Of a stretch of DNA of 36,073 bases, positions 24,154-32,396 are shown piece after piece (position 1 is the first letter of the stretch; each line of letters opens with the position of its first letter). The DNA is taken from positions 1 to 36,073 of the forward strand of contig CAMWOX010000003.1 of NCBI GenBank assembly GCA_947175975.1, read 5' to 3'. The notes beneath the pieces were generated by a model. The model was not told the DNA's origin. It did not search any database and worked only from the letters and a program-made list of their open reading frames with translations. Both the position numbers and the translations under genes were made by a program. Source of the stretch: an uncultured Ruminococcus sp. GTDB taxonomy: Bacteria; Bacillota; Clostridia; Oscillospirales; Ruminococcaceae.

Positions 24154-25442
24154 TATTCCGCAACAGGGATAACTTCCATGCCGCCCATGTACGGACGAAG
24201 TGCTTCTGGAATCCGGATGCTGCCGTCTTCATTCAGGTTATTTTCCAGAAATGCAATCAGCATTCTTGGAGGTGCAACAACTGTATTGTTCAGCGTATGT
24301 GCCAGATACTTCGTGCCGTCTTCTTTTCTCACACGGATTCCCAGTCTTCTTGCCTGTGCATCACCTAAATTGGAACAGCTGCCGACTTCAAAATATTTCT
24401 TTTGACGTGGTGACCATGCTTCTACATCCAAACTCTTGACTTTCAGATCTGCCAGATCACCGGAACAGCATTCCAATGTTCTCACTGGAATGTCCAGTGT
24501 ACGGAAGAAATCAACAGTATTTTTCCAGAGAACATCAAACCACTGCATGCTTTCCTCTGGCTTGCAGACAACAATCATTTCCTGCTTCTCAAACTGATGG
24601 ATTCTGTAAACGCCACGTTCCTCAACAGTATGCGCACCAACTTCTTTTCGGAAACATGGAGAATAACTTGTCAGCGTATATGGCAATTCTTTTTCCGGCA
24701 GAATTGTATCAATGAACTTACCAATCATAGAATGTTCACTTGTACCGATCAGATATAAATCTTCTCCCTCAATCTTATACATCATGTCTTCCATCTCAGC
24801 AAAGCTCATGACACCTGTAACAACTTCACTCCGGATCATAAATGGCGGAATATAGTAAGTAAATCCTCTGTTGATCATGAAATCTCTTGCATAAGATAAA
24901 ATAGCAGAATGCAGTCTTGCGATATTGCCACAGAGATAATAGAATCCTTTTCCAGAAGTCTTTCGTGCAGCAACCTGATCAATTCCTTTGAGTTTCTCCA
25001 TAATATCAATATGATATGGAATTTCATAATCCGGCACAACTGGCTCACCATAACGTTCAATTTCCACATTTTCAGAATCATCCTTGCCAATCGGCACAGA
25101 TGCATCAATGATATTCGGAATCACACGCATGATTTCCAGAATTTTCTGATCCACTTCAGCTTCTCTCTGTTCCAGTGCTGTCAAAGTATCACCCATAGCA
25201 GTGACTTCCGCTTTGAGAGCCTCTGCTTTCTCCTTTTCACCTTTTGCAATCAGACCGCCAATCTGTTTGCTTTTAGCTTTTCTTTCTGCCCGGAGCTGAT
25301 CACCTTTGAGTTTTGCATTGCGAAATTCTTTATCTAGATCAATGACTTCATCCACTAATGGCAGTTTTTCATCCTGAAACTTCCTTCTGATATTTTCCTT
25401 GACAAGTTCAGGATTTGTCCGTAAAAATTTGATATCTAACAT
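24153..25442 (-). CDS. serS: seryl-tRNA synthetase
   Basis: Charges tRNA-Ser (and tRNA-Sec where present). The 429-residue class II synthetase has the N-terminal coiled-coil tRNA-binding arm (about 30-105, rich in Lys/Glu), motif 2 FRKEVGAHTVEERGVYRIHQFEK, and a C-terminal motif 3 LNNTVVAPPR. Most bacterial enzymes have LNGSGLAxGR in motif 3; the NNT form is closer to eukaryotic LNATxxATTR. The rest of the domain order and length are normal. ATG with GAGAGGAAAGAAAATT upstream. It follows parB with a parS-like site in the gap, and carries a small membrane protein gene coupled to its stop. Confidence 0.95.
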   Translation of the reverse strand: MLDIKFLRTNPELVKENIRRKFQDEKLPLVDEVIDLDKEFRNAKLKGDQLRAERKAKSKQIGGLIAKGEKEKAEALKAEVTAMGDTLTALEQREAEVDQKILEIMRVIPNIIDASVPIGKDDSENVEIERYGEPVVPDYEIPYHIDIMEKLKGIDQVAARKTSGKGFYYLCGNIARLHSAILSYARDFMINRGFTYYIPPFMIRSEVVTGVMSFAEMEDMMYKIEGEDLYLIGTSEHSMIGKFIDTILPEKELPYTLTSYSPCFRKEVGAHTVEERGVYRIHQFEKQEMIVVCKPEESMQWFDVLWKNTVDFFRTLDIPVRTLECCSGDLADLKVKSLDVEAWSPRQKKYFEVGSCSNLGDAQARRLGIRVRKEDGTKYLAHTLNNTVVAPPRMLIAFLENNLNEDGSIRIPEALRPYMGGMEVIPVAE

Positions 25443-25479
25443 AATTTTCTTTCCTCTCTGCTAAAAATAATATTTTGCA

Positions 25480-25495
25480 TGTTCCATGTGGAACT
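25480..25495. other. parS-like site 8
   Basis: TGTTCCATGTGGAACT in the parB-serS gap, 16 bases downstream of the parB stop. Confidence 0.68.
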
Positions 25496-25510
25496 ATGAA
25501 TGACCTGCTT

Positions 25511-26362
25511 TTATGACCAGTCCGGAAATAATGCATATAGCAGGGATTTCAGATCTTCTTCGTTGTAGAATGGAAACACCAGACTGCCGCCGGTGGATTT
25601 TCCGGCATGGACTTTTACAATCCTGCCGAGTTTCTCCCGCAAGGCCTCTTCCAACTCCCCATAGTACGAAAGCGGCAGATCCTTCTTTGCCAATACTTCC
25701 TGTGTTTCCTGCACTTCGGACGCAAGCTGTTCCAGACGACGCACAGTATATTCTCCCTGTGCGCATTTTTCCGCCAATTCGCACATACGTTTTTCATCCG
25801 GAAATCGCAGCAATACTTTTGCATGTCCCCGTGAAATCTGATTATTCATGATCATATCCTGGATTCTCTGCGGCAGACGCAACAGACGCAGGATATTTGT
25901 GATTGTACTTCTAGAACAGCCGACAGCTCTGGCGATTTCCTCTTGCGTCATATGAAATTCTTCCTGTAATCTTTGAAATGCCAGAGCTTCCTCAATCGGA
26001 TTAAGATCTTCACGTTGCAGATTTTCAATCAATGCAATCTGTGCTGTCTCCATTTCTGTTAATTCACGGATCACAACTGGAACTTCTTCAAGTCCTGCAA
26101 TCTTTGCGGCACGCCATCTACGTTCTCCTGCTACGATCTGATAACCGCCGCCCGGAAGTGGTCTAACGAGAATCGGTTGAAGAATACCATGTACCCGGAT
26201 CGAATTTGCAAGTTCTGAAATGGCAGTGCTGTCAAAATATTTTCTCGGCTGTTTCCGATCCGGTTCAATCTCAGAAATCCGTAAAGTCCGCTTGGTAGGC
26301 ACTTTTGCAGCATTATCTTCAAACAGAGAGCCAAGACCGCCGCCGAGACCTCCTCTTGCCAT
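25511..26362 (-). CDS. parB: chromosome-partitioning protein ParB (Spo0J)
   Basis: CTP-dependent DNA clamp that loads at parS, spreads, recruits condensin and stimulates ParA. The 283-residue protein has the N-terminal RKYFDSTAISELANSIRVHG and GERRWRAAKIAGL (CTP-binding box II), the HTH region TQEEIARAVGCSRSTITNIL and a C-terminal dimerisation domain. At the four positions reported to set ParB versus Noc specificity, my alignment reads Arg (GCSRS), Ile, Arg and Gly (SRGHAK): first and last are ParB-like, the middle two unusual. ATG follows AAAGGGTGATTCT. The initial GGLGGGLGSLFED matches the ParA-interacting N-terminal motif. Confidence 0.95.
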   Translation of the reverse strand: MARGGLGGGLGSLFEDNAAKVPTKRTLRISEIEPDRKQPRKYFDSTAISELANSIRVHGILQPILVRPLPGGGYQIVAGERRWRAAKIAGLEEVPVVIRELTEMETAQIALIENLQREDLNPIEEALAFQRLQEEFHMTQEEIARAVGCSRSTITNILRLLRLPQRIQDMIMNNQISRGHAKVLLRFPDEKRMCELAEKCAQGEYTVRRLEQLASEVQETQEVLAKKDLPLSYYGELEEALREKLGRIVKVHAGKSTGGSLVFPFYNEEDLKSLLYALFPDWS

Positions 26363-26406
26363 AGAATCACCCTTTCTGAATTTCTCAAATTATTTTATAA
26401 TTCTGA

Positions 26407-27207
26407 TTATTTTGCAATATTCATCCGCAGCTTATCCAAGCCACTCAGAGGTTCGCCCAAAAACTCTTTTCCAAGAATTTCATAGGCAAGTGCACCTTTG
26501 GAATGCTTGTCATAATAAAGAATTGGCTTGCCATAGCTAGGTGCTTCTGACAATCTGACATTGCGAGGTATTTTCGTCTGAAAGACCTGTTCTGGGAAGT
26601 AACGTTCTACTTCTTCTACAACCTGTCTGGAAAGATTCAGACGATTGTCATACATCGTGAAAAGAATACCCGCAATTTTCAATTTCGGATTGTAATTTGC
26701 CTGTACAAGTTCTTTGGTATTCACAAGCTGTGTAAGGCCTTCCAATGCATAATATTCTGCCAGCATCGGAATTAATAATGCATCAGCTGCTGTCATCGCA
26801 TTAATCGTCAGCTGACCAAGTGCAGGAGGACAATCAATAAAAATATAATCATAATTCTGCTTGATCATGATCAGCTGCATTTTCAGGCGATTAAATCGCT
26901 GCTCCATATGTACAAGTTCAGTTTCCACACCTGCAAGATCTGCATCTGCGGGGACAAGGGAAATATTCTCAAATTCTGTCATGAGAATCGCATCTTTCAC
27001 AGAAGCTTTTCCTGCAAGAACCTCATAGGCAGAACATGTAAGATTTTTTTTGCGGATTCCGAAACCAGTTGTTGCATTTCCCTGGGCATCCAGATCAAAA
27101 CAGAGAATTTTTTTGCCTCTTGTTCCGAGATAAGCAGCCAGATTGACAGTAGTAGTTGATTTTCCGACACCGCCTTTCTGGTTGACAACGGCAATCACAT
27201 CACCCAT
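26407..27207 (-). CDS. parA: chromosome-partitioning ATPase ParA (Soj)
   Basis: DNA-binding Walker-type ATPase that positions origins with ParB and, in Bacillus, regulates DnaA. The 266-residue protein begins almost at the deviant Walker A KGGVGKSTT, with FDLDAQGNATTGFG (Walker A-prime) and YIFIDCPPALG (Walker B). RNVRLSEAPSYGKPI is the conserved C-terminal block. No N-terminal extension, i.e. the chromosomal Soj type. ATG follows AAAGGAG. It has its own promoter (27246-27274) and lies 44 bases ahead of parB. Confidence 0.97.
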   Translation of the reverse strand: MGDVIAVVNQKGGVGKSTTTVNLAAYLGTRGKKILCFDLDAQGNATTGFGIRKKNLTCSAYEVLAGKASVKDAILMTEFENISLVPADADLAGVETELVHMEQRFNRLKMQLIMIKQNYDYIFIDCPPALGQLTINAMTAADALLIPMLAEYYALEGLTQLVNTKELVQANYNPKLKIAGILFTMYDNRLNLSRQVVEEVERYFPEQVFQTKIPRNVRLSEAPSYGKPILYYDKHSKGALAYEILGKEFLGEPLSGLDKLRMNIAK

Positions 27208-27245
27208 TTTTGTTAAAACTCCTTTCTATTTCAGACTTCTTACTT

Positions 27246-27274
27246 ATTATACCATGTCTTTCTGGATTTGTAAA
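27246..27274 (-). promoter_or_regulatory. promoter of parA-parB
   Basis: TTTACA (27269-27274), 17-bp spacer, TATAAT (27246-27251) on the minus strand. A parS-like site lies about 40 bp upstream of the -35 box, so ParB could autoregulate (inference). Confidence 0.8.
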
Positions 27275-27311
27275 GAATTTTTTGAATATTTCCAGGAATT
27301 TTGTCAGAATA

Positions 27312-27327
27312 TGTTCCACATGGAACA
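27312..27327. other. parS-like site 9
   Basis: TGTTCCACATGGAACA within a 20-bp near-perfect palindrome ATATGTTCCA/TGGAACATAT, just after the noc stop and upstream of the parA promoter. Confidence 0.78.
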
Positions 27328-27335
27328 TATTTTTT

Positions 27336-28175
27336 TTAGAAATTATTTTTAAGTGGGATCCGAATCTGATATTCAATGTAATTTTCATCCTGTATTTTAT
27401 GTGCATCCGCTGGAATCCCTGCTGCCTGCATGGTTTCTATCGCTTTCTGAATCGTGTTTGTGAATAGCCGGACATCCCGGAACAAAACACTTCTCTTGCG
27501 AAAACTCTCCTGTTCCCGCACCCTTCCAAGCTGTTCTTCAATCAATAATTCTGTCTTCTCTACATTCAAGCCAAGTTTTGTGATCTTCTGTAGAATTTTC
27601 ATCCGTTCCTCCGGACTTGCAATTTTCAGCAATGCCCTGGCATGTCGTTCTGTCAACTGATTTTCCAGAATATATTGCTTTTCCTGCTCTGTCAGTCTCA
27701 ACAATCTGAGTTTATTCGCAACTGTACTCTGTGCTCGTCCGAGCTGAACGGCTGCATCTTCCTGTGTCATTCCATAGTAAGTAATTAATTGTTCCAATGC
27801 CGCCGCTTCTTCAAAATAGTTCAAATCCTGTCGCTGGATATTTTCCACCAAAGCAAGAATCGCAGAATTTCGGTCATTGATTTCCATGATGAGGCAGGGT
27901 ACACAACGGAGACCTGCAAGTCTTGCCGCACGCAGACGACGTTCCCCTGCGATCAGCTCATAAACATTCCCACACTGCCGAACAGTCAGTGGCTGTAAGA
28001 TGCCATTCTGACGAATGCTCTCAGACAGCGAACGCAATTCTTCAGGCTGAAACAGCCTTCGAGGCTGATTGGGATTCGGACGAATCTCTTCAATCCGAAG
28101 ATAAAGTATTTTCCGCTCTACTGGCTGATTGATTTCTCTTGTGTTTTCTTTTGTCATTGCAAAAATTCCAGACAT
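27336..28175 (-). CDS. noc: nucleoid occlusion protein Noc (ParB paralogue)
   Basis: ParB-family CTPase that binds its own sites and keeps the division machinery off the nucleoid. The 279-residue product has RPNPNQPRRLF, GERRLRAARLAGLRC (CTP box) and an HTH whose specificity residues read Gln (GRAQS), Lys (ANKLR), Arg and Arg (TERHARA). Noc of Bacillus has Gln/Lys/Lys/Arg and ParB Arg/Thr/Ala/Gly, so this is Noc rather than a second ParB. The short N-terminal MSGIFAM could be the membrane-targeting element. ATG 28175 follows AAAGGAG; the frame running up to 28370 crosses the promoter and rsmG terminator and is not used. Position between rsmG and parA matches Bacillus. Confidence 0.93.
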   Translation of the reverse strand: MSGIFAMTKENTREINQPVERKILYLRIEEIRPNPNQPRRLFQPEELRSLSESIRQNGILQPLTVRQCGNVYELIAGERRLRAARLAGLRCVPCLIMEINDRNSAILALVENIQRQDLNYFEEAAALEQLITYYGMTQEDAAVQLGRAQSTVANKLRLLRLTEQEKQYILENQLTERHARALLKIASPEERMKILQKITKLGLNVEKTELLIEEQLGRVREQESFRKRSVLFRDVRLFTNTIQKAIETMQAAGIPADAHKIQDENYIEYQIRIPLKNNF

Positions 28176-28195
28176 ACTGTGTTCTCCTTTCAATT

Positions 28196-28214
28196 GTTCA
28201 GCTTTTTTCTGAAC
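28196..28214 (-). promoter_or_regulatory. hairpin in the noc leader
   Basis: GTTCAG (28196-28201) pairs with CTGAAC (28209-28214), directly between the predicted transcription start (about 28221) and the noc ribosome-binding site (28184-28190). May tune noc translation or mark an operator. Confidence 0.35.
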
Positions 28215-28227
28215 TTCTCTGATTTTC

Positions 28228-28256
28228 ATTATAACAGATATCGGAAATGATTGCCA
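28228..28256 (-). promoter_or_regulatory. predicted noc promoter
   Basis: TATAAT (28228-28233) with a poor -35 TGGCAA (28251-28256) at 17 bp, immediately after the rsmG terminator. Confidence 0.6.
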
Positions 28257-28257
28257 T

Positions 28258-28295
28258 AAAAAAAATCCGTTATTTTCCCCAAAAATAACGGATTT
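28258..28295 (-). terminator. terminator between rsmG and noc
   Basis: Perfect 14-bp stem (28263-28276 with 28282-28295), 5-base loop, then eight T in the minus direction. Separates the rpmH-rsmG transcript from noc. Confidence 0.9.
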
Positions 28296-28315
28296 CCGAA
28301 CAGATATACTTTTTC

Positions 28316-29032
28316 TTATAATGATTTCTGCTTGATCTGCGCAAATTTGCGAGGATATTTTGTCGTACATGGCGATATTTTTCTGATCAGATGCAAATTT
28401 CTGACATCACCGCCAGGAAGTTGATATGAAACTGTATCCACCCATTCACCGCCAAGCATCTGAATTGCCTGCAAAGCTGGTTCGATTGTCTCATGGGATT
28501 TCATCGCAAGCCAGTAGCCGCCTGTTTTCACATAAGGAAGAGAAAGCTCGGCAAGTATAGGAAGGGAAGCAACCGCCCTGGCAGTGACAACATCAAAAGA
28601 TTCCCGATACATAGGATCTTTTGCAAGTTCCTCTGCACGTCCATGTACAGCAGTGTAACTACAATGCAATTTTTCCCTTAATTTTTCTAGAAACACAATC
28701 CTTTTCCGGAGACTATCCAAAAGTACAACCTGCAAATCGGGACGGATCAAGGAAAGTGGTACACCAGGAAATCCTGCACCACTTCCAATATCAAGTATCT
28801 TAGCAGACTGTGGAAAACAACTTTTAGCATATTCATGCAGCAGAATGCTGTCAAGAAAATGTTTTTTCAGAATACTATCACCATCTGTTACAGCAGTTAA
28901 ATTTACATACTGATTATATTCTACTAAAAATTCCGCATAAGTTTCAAATTGACAGAATGTTTCATGTGGAACATCTATTTTGAATACTTGAAATAATTTA
29001 TCTGCTTGCGCATAATCCGGCAGTATTGTCAT
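28316..29032 (-). CDS. rsmG: 16S rRNA (guanine527-N7)-methyltransferase
   Basis: SAM-dependent methyltransferase modifying G527 of 16S rRNA. The 238-residue protein has YNLTAV-type N-terminal residues (NQYVNLTAVTD), HFLDSILL, the SAM motif ILDIGSGAGFPGVPL, and VVTARAVASLPILAEL. ATG 29032 has AGGAG eight bases upstream; a GTG at 29041 overlaps the SD. Follows mnmG as in most bacteria. A parS-like site in its 5' part is read as DVPHET; gene-internal parS near rsmG is a familiar arrangement in bacteria. Confidence 0.95.
   Translation of the reverse strand: MTILPDYAQADKLFQVFKIDVPHETFCQFETYAEFLVEYNQYVNLTAVTDGDSILKKHFLDSILLHEYAKSCFPQSAKILDIGSGAGFPGVPLSLIRPDLQVVLLDSLRKRIVFLEKLREKLHCSYTAVHGRAEELAKDPMYRESFDVVTARAVASLPILAELSLPYVKTGGYWLAMKSHETIEPALQAIQMLGGEWVDTVSYQLPGGDVRNLHLIRKISPCTTKYPRKFAQIKQKSL
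28958..28973. other. parS-like site 10 (inside rsmG)
   Basis: TGTTTCATGTGGAACA. Its reverse complement TGTTCCACATGAAACA differs from the Bacillus parS consensus by one base, making it the closest classical match of the set. Confidence 0.75.
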
Positions 29033-29055
29033 AGCATACACTCCTGATTCTAATT

Positions 29056-30936
29056 TTATTTCCGAGACAACCAGATCAATAATACAGAAATATCAGACGG
29101 AGAAACACCTGAAATCCTGGATGCCTGTGCAATATTGACAGGCTGATGCCGGTTCAGTTTTTCCGCTGCTTCCAGACGAAGTCCTTTGATGCATGTATAA
29201 TCCAGATGTTCCGGTAATTTCTTCTGCTCCAGGTGCCTGGCTTTTTCAATGGATTCATTCTGCCGGGAGATATAGCCCTCATACTTGATCTGGATTTCTA
29301 CTTGTTCCTGAATTTCAAAAGATAATACAGGACGTTCCGGATCAAATGCGGCAAGATCTGCATAATGCAGCTGTGGTCTGCGAATCAGGTCAGCAAGTTT
29401 GCATCCTGTCTGCAAAGGAGCTGTTTGGTATTGGATTAACATCTGATTCAAATCTAGAGACGGTGCAAGATTGGTTTTCCGGACACGCTGAATTTCCGTT
29501 TCTACAAGCTGATATTTTCGCAACATTGCCTGATAGCGTTTTTCTGGAAGCAGACCAATTTTCCTGCCAATCGGCATCAGCCGGAAATCGGCATTATCCT
29601 GTCGAAGAACAAGTCTGTATTCACTCCGGGATGTCATCATACGATAAGGATCGCTACACCCTTTGTAAACAAGATCATCAATCAATGTGCCAATATAAGA
29701 TCCGGAGCGTTCCAAAATAATTTGCTGTTTCCCCTGTACGGAAAGAGCGGCATTGATCCCTGCAACAAGCCCCTGTGCGGCGGCTTCTTCATAACCAGAA
29801 CTACCATTGAACTGTCCTGCACCAAACAGACCAGAAACAGCTTTTGTTTCAAGTGTCGGTTTGAGTGCAGTCGGATCAATGCAATCATATTCGATTGCAT
29901 AGGCAGGACGCAGAATTTCCACATGAGACAAGCCCTTGATTGTCCGGAGAAATGCAAGCTGTACATCTTCCGGCAGAGAAGAAGACATACCCTGTAAGTA
30001 ATATTCTTCTGTGGTAAGACCCATAGGTTCAATAAATAACTGATGCCGTTCTTTATCTGCAAATCTGACGATTTTATCTTCAATTGAAGGACAATACCTT
30101 GGACCAACACCCTCAATCTTTCCAGCATAGAGCGGCGAACGATGCAGATTATTCCGGATCACTTCATGTGTTTCAGAATTAGTATAACTGATATAGCAGT
30201 TGACCTGATTCTGGAACTTTTTTTCAAAATTCTCAAATGAGAACGGTGTAATCTCCGGATCGCCGGGCTGCTCTTCGAGATGCTCAAAATCAATACTTCG
30301 CCTATGAACACGACAGGGTGTACCGGTTTTGAATCTGCGTAGCGGCAAATATCTTCTAAGACTTTCAGAAAGCCTGTTTGCCGGGAGTGCAGAATCCGGA
30401 CCACTCTCAAAAGATACTTCACCAATATGAATTTTGCCTTTTAGATATGTTCCAGTAGCAATGACAACAGCCTGAGCATAGTAAACTGCACCTAGCTTTG
30501 TCACAATACCAGTAATCTGGTTCGCATTTTCTTCATCAACCAGAATTTCCGCCGCTTCTCCCTGTTTCAGAAATAAATTCTCTTGCTGTTCACAGACATG
30601 TTTCATATAATCATGATATTTCACTCTGTCCGCCTGGACACGGAGACTATGGACAGCAGGACCTTTTCCACGGTTGAGCATTCTGCTTTGGATAAAACAG
30701 GCATCTGCGGCTTTTCCCATTTCGCCACCGAGTGCATCAATTTCACGGACGAGATGTCCTTTCGCCGTACCACCAATGGACGGATTACAAGGCATATTTG
30801 CAACCTGGTCAAGGGAAATTGTCAACAACAGCGTCCGACAACCTAATCTGGCAGAAGCAAGTCCCGCTTCCACACCGGCATGTCCTGCACCAATGACAAT
30901 CACATCATAGTGACCCATCTCATAAGTATTTTTCAT
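29056..30936 (-). CDS. mnmG: tRNA uridine-5-carboxymethylaminomethyl modification protein MnmG
   Basis: FAD-dependent partner of MnmE that modifies U34 of certain tRNAs. The 626-residue protein shows the dinucleotide fold VIVIGAGHAGVEAGLASARLG, CNPSIGGTAKGHLVREIDALGG, RMLNRGKGPAVHSLRAQ-like block (here HSLRVQADR), YCPSIEDKI, and MTSRSEYRLVLRQDNAD. The C-terminal helical domain ends SGVSPSDISVLLIWLSRK. ATG 30936 has GGTGAG at suitable distance; GTG/ATG codons at 30945-30940 are alternatives. Follows mnmE by 25 bases. Confidence 0.96.
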   Translation of the reverse strand: MKNTYEMGHYDVIVIGAGHAGVEAGLASARLGCRTLLLTISLDQVANMPCNPSIGGTAKGHLVREIDALGGEMGKAADACFIQSRMLNRGKGPAVHSLRVQADRVKYHDYMKHVCEQQENLFLKQGEAAEILVDEENANQITGIVTKLGAVYYAQAVVIATGTYLKGKIHIGEVSFESGPDSALPANRLSESLRRYLPLRRFKTGTPCRVHRRSIDFEHLEEQPGDPEITPFSFENFEKKFQNQVNCYISYTNSETHEVIRNNLHRSPLYAGKIEGVGPRYCPSIEDKIVRFADKERHQLFIEPMGLTTEEYYLQGMSSSLPEDVQLAFLRTIKGLSHVEILRPAYAIEYDCIDPTALKPTLETKAVSGLFGAGQFNGSSGYEEAAAQGLVAGINAALSVQGKQQIILERSGSYIGTLIDDLVYKGCSDPYRMMTSRSEYRLVLRQDNADFRLMPIGRKIGLLPEKRYQAMLRKYQLVETEIQRVRKTNLAPSLDLNQMLIQYQTAPLQTGCKLADLIRRPQLHYADLAAFDPERPVLSFEIQEQVEIQIKYEGYISRQNESIEKARHLEQKKLPEHLDYTCIKGLRLEAAEKLNRHQPVNIAQASRISGVSPSDISVLLIWLSRK

Positions 30937-30961
30937 GCGCATCACTCACCAAAATAAAAAA

Positions 30962-32344
30962 TCATTTACCAACGCAGAATCTTGCGAAAACAGTTTCTAC
31001 AACCTTGTCTGTAACTCGTTCACCTGTCAATTGCAATAATGCATCCGAAGCTGCATCCAGGCTCACGGTAACAGCATCATAGGCATATCCAGCCTGTAAA
31101 GCATTCAATGCCTCCTGTACAGCAGCAATTGCCTGCTGGAGACAGTCCCTTTGACGTTCATTGGCAATCATACCATCCTCAGCAGGACTAGCTCTCCGGG
31201 AAGCAAATACAGCAACTGCCTGCTCCAATTCTGAAAACTGTCCACACTTTGCTGAAATCCTGACACAAGCAGCAGGAAGATCTGAAAAATTCTCTTGCAA
31301 CTGAGAGAATGACCAACTGATACGCTGATCTATTTTATTGCCAATCAAAATTGTTCTTGCAAGCGGCAATTTTTTAAGAAGATTTTTATCATTCTCTGAA
31401 AATTTCTTTGATTGGTCAAAAACAGCCAGAATCAAATCTGCCTGCTGAATACTTGCAAGACTTTTTTCTACACCGATCTGTTCAATCTGGTCAGAAGTTT
31501 CATGCACACCGGCAGTATCTGACAATCGAAGCGTCACATCACCAAGCCGCACTTGTTCTTCTACAATATCACGGGTAGTTCCTGCAATATCTGTCACAAT
31601 ACTGCGTTCACAGCCTGCAAGTGCATTAAACAGTGTGGACTTCCCTGCATTGGGTTTGCCGACAATAACAGTATGCAGACCCTCCCGAAGGATTCTGCCA
31701 TAATCATAACTTTGCAGGAGATGTTCCATGTGGAACATCAGAGACTTCAGATCCTGTTCCAAAACTTCAGGGCTGACTTCCGGAAGATCTTCATCCGGAT
31801 AATCCGCCCAAACTGCAAGGGAAGATAAAATTTCTAATAATTTCCCTGAAAATTCAGAAATTTTCCGGAATGTTGCACCATCCCGGAGCGTCCTTGCATA
31901 TCTGACAGCATTTTCACTGGATGCAGAAATCAGATCTGCAACAGCTTCTGCCTGTGTCAGAGAAAGTTTGCCATTCAGAAATGCTCGCTTTGTAAATTCC
32001 CCTGCCTGTGCCAAACGAACTGTTTCACACAGCACATACCGAAGAATTTTTTGTATCAGGTATCTTCCCCCATGGCAGGAAATCTCCACAACATCCTCAC
32101 CAGTATAACTATAAGGTGAACGGAATACAGTCAGAATACAGTCATCCAGTATTTCCTGTCCCTGTTGGATATAACCATAACTGCAAGTATAGCCGTCCAT
32201 AGCAATGGGAGATTTTCCCCGGATAGGAGAAAAAATTTCATTTGCCCTCACAATGGCATTCTGTCCGGAAATTCGGATCACAGCTACACCACCAGTCCCA
32301 TGTGGTGTGGCAATTGCGGCAATAGTATCTGTCTGGTCAATCAT
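30962..32344 (-). CDS. mnmE: tRNA modification GTPase MnmE
   Basis: GTPase that with MnmG makes the xm5U34 tRNA modification. The 460-residue protein has the N-terminal folate-binding domain (DTIAAIATPHGTGGVAVIRISG), helical domain, G domain with P-loop GKPNAGKST (229-237), DIAGTTRD and DTAGVHET, NKID, and the essential C-terminal FCVGK. ATG follows AGGAGAATCTATC, and that SD directly adjoins the U-tract of the jag terminator, so expression may depend on read-through. The parS-like palindrome at 31722-31737 is read as FHMEH (204-208), in the helical domain. Confidence 0.97.
   Translation of the reverse strand: MIDQTDTIAAIATPHGTGGVAVIRISGQNAIVRANEIFSPIRGKSPIAMDGYTCSYGYIQQGQEILDDCILTVFRSPYSYTGEDVVEISCHGGRYLIQKILRYVLCETVRLAQAGEFTKRAFLNGKLSLTQAEAVADLISASSENAVRYARTLRDGATFRKISEFSGKLLEILSSLAVWADYPDEDLPEVSPEVLEQDLKSLMFHMEHLLQSYDYGRILREGLHTVIVGKPNAGKSTLFNALAGCERSIVTDIAGTTRDIVEEQVRLGDVTLRLSDTAGVHETSDQIEQIGVEKSLASIQQADLILAVFDQSKKFSENDKNLLKKLPLARTILIGNKIDQRISWSFSQLQENFSDLPAACVRISAKCGQFSELEQAVAVFASRRASPAEDGMIANERQRDCLQQAIAAVQEALNALQAGYAYDAVTVSLDAASDALLQLTGERVTDKVVETVFARFCVGK
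31722..31737. other. parS-like site 11 (inside mnmE)
   Basis: TGTTCCATGTGGAACA in the coding region of mnmE; the site nearest the presumed origin. Confidence 0.7.
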
Positions 32345-32357
32345 GATAGATTCTCCT

Positions 32358-32389
32358 AAAAAAGGAGCTGAATATGGACATTCAGCCCC
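32358..32389 (-). terminator. terminator/attenuator between jag and mnmE
   Basis: In minus sense GGGGCTGAAT pairs with ATTCAGCTCC (one G-T pair) around a 6-base loop, followed by six T and then directly AGGAG of mnmE. No separate mnmE promoter is apparent. Confidence 0.8.
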
Positions 32390-32396
32390 TTGTTAT

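Noticed and set aside
27336..28175. Second ParB or plasmid-type partition gene
   Set aside because: HTH residues and position between rsmG and parA identify it as Noc.
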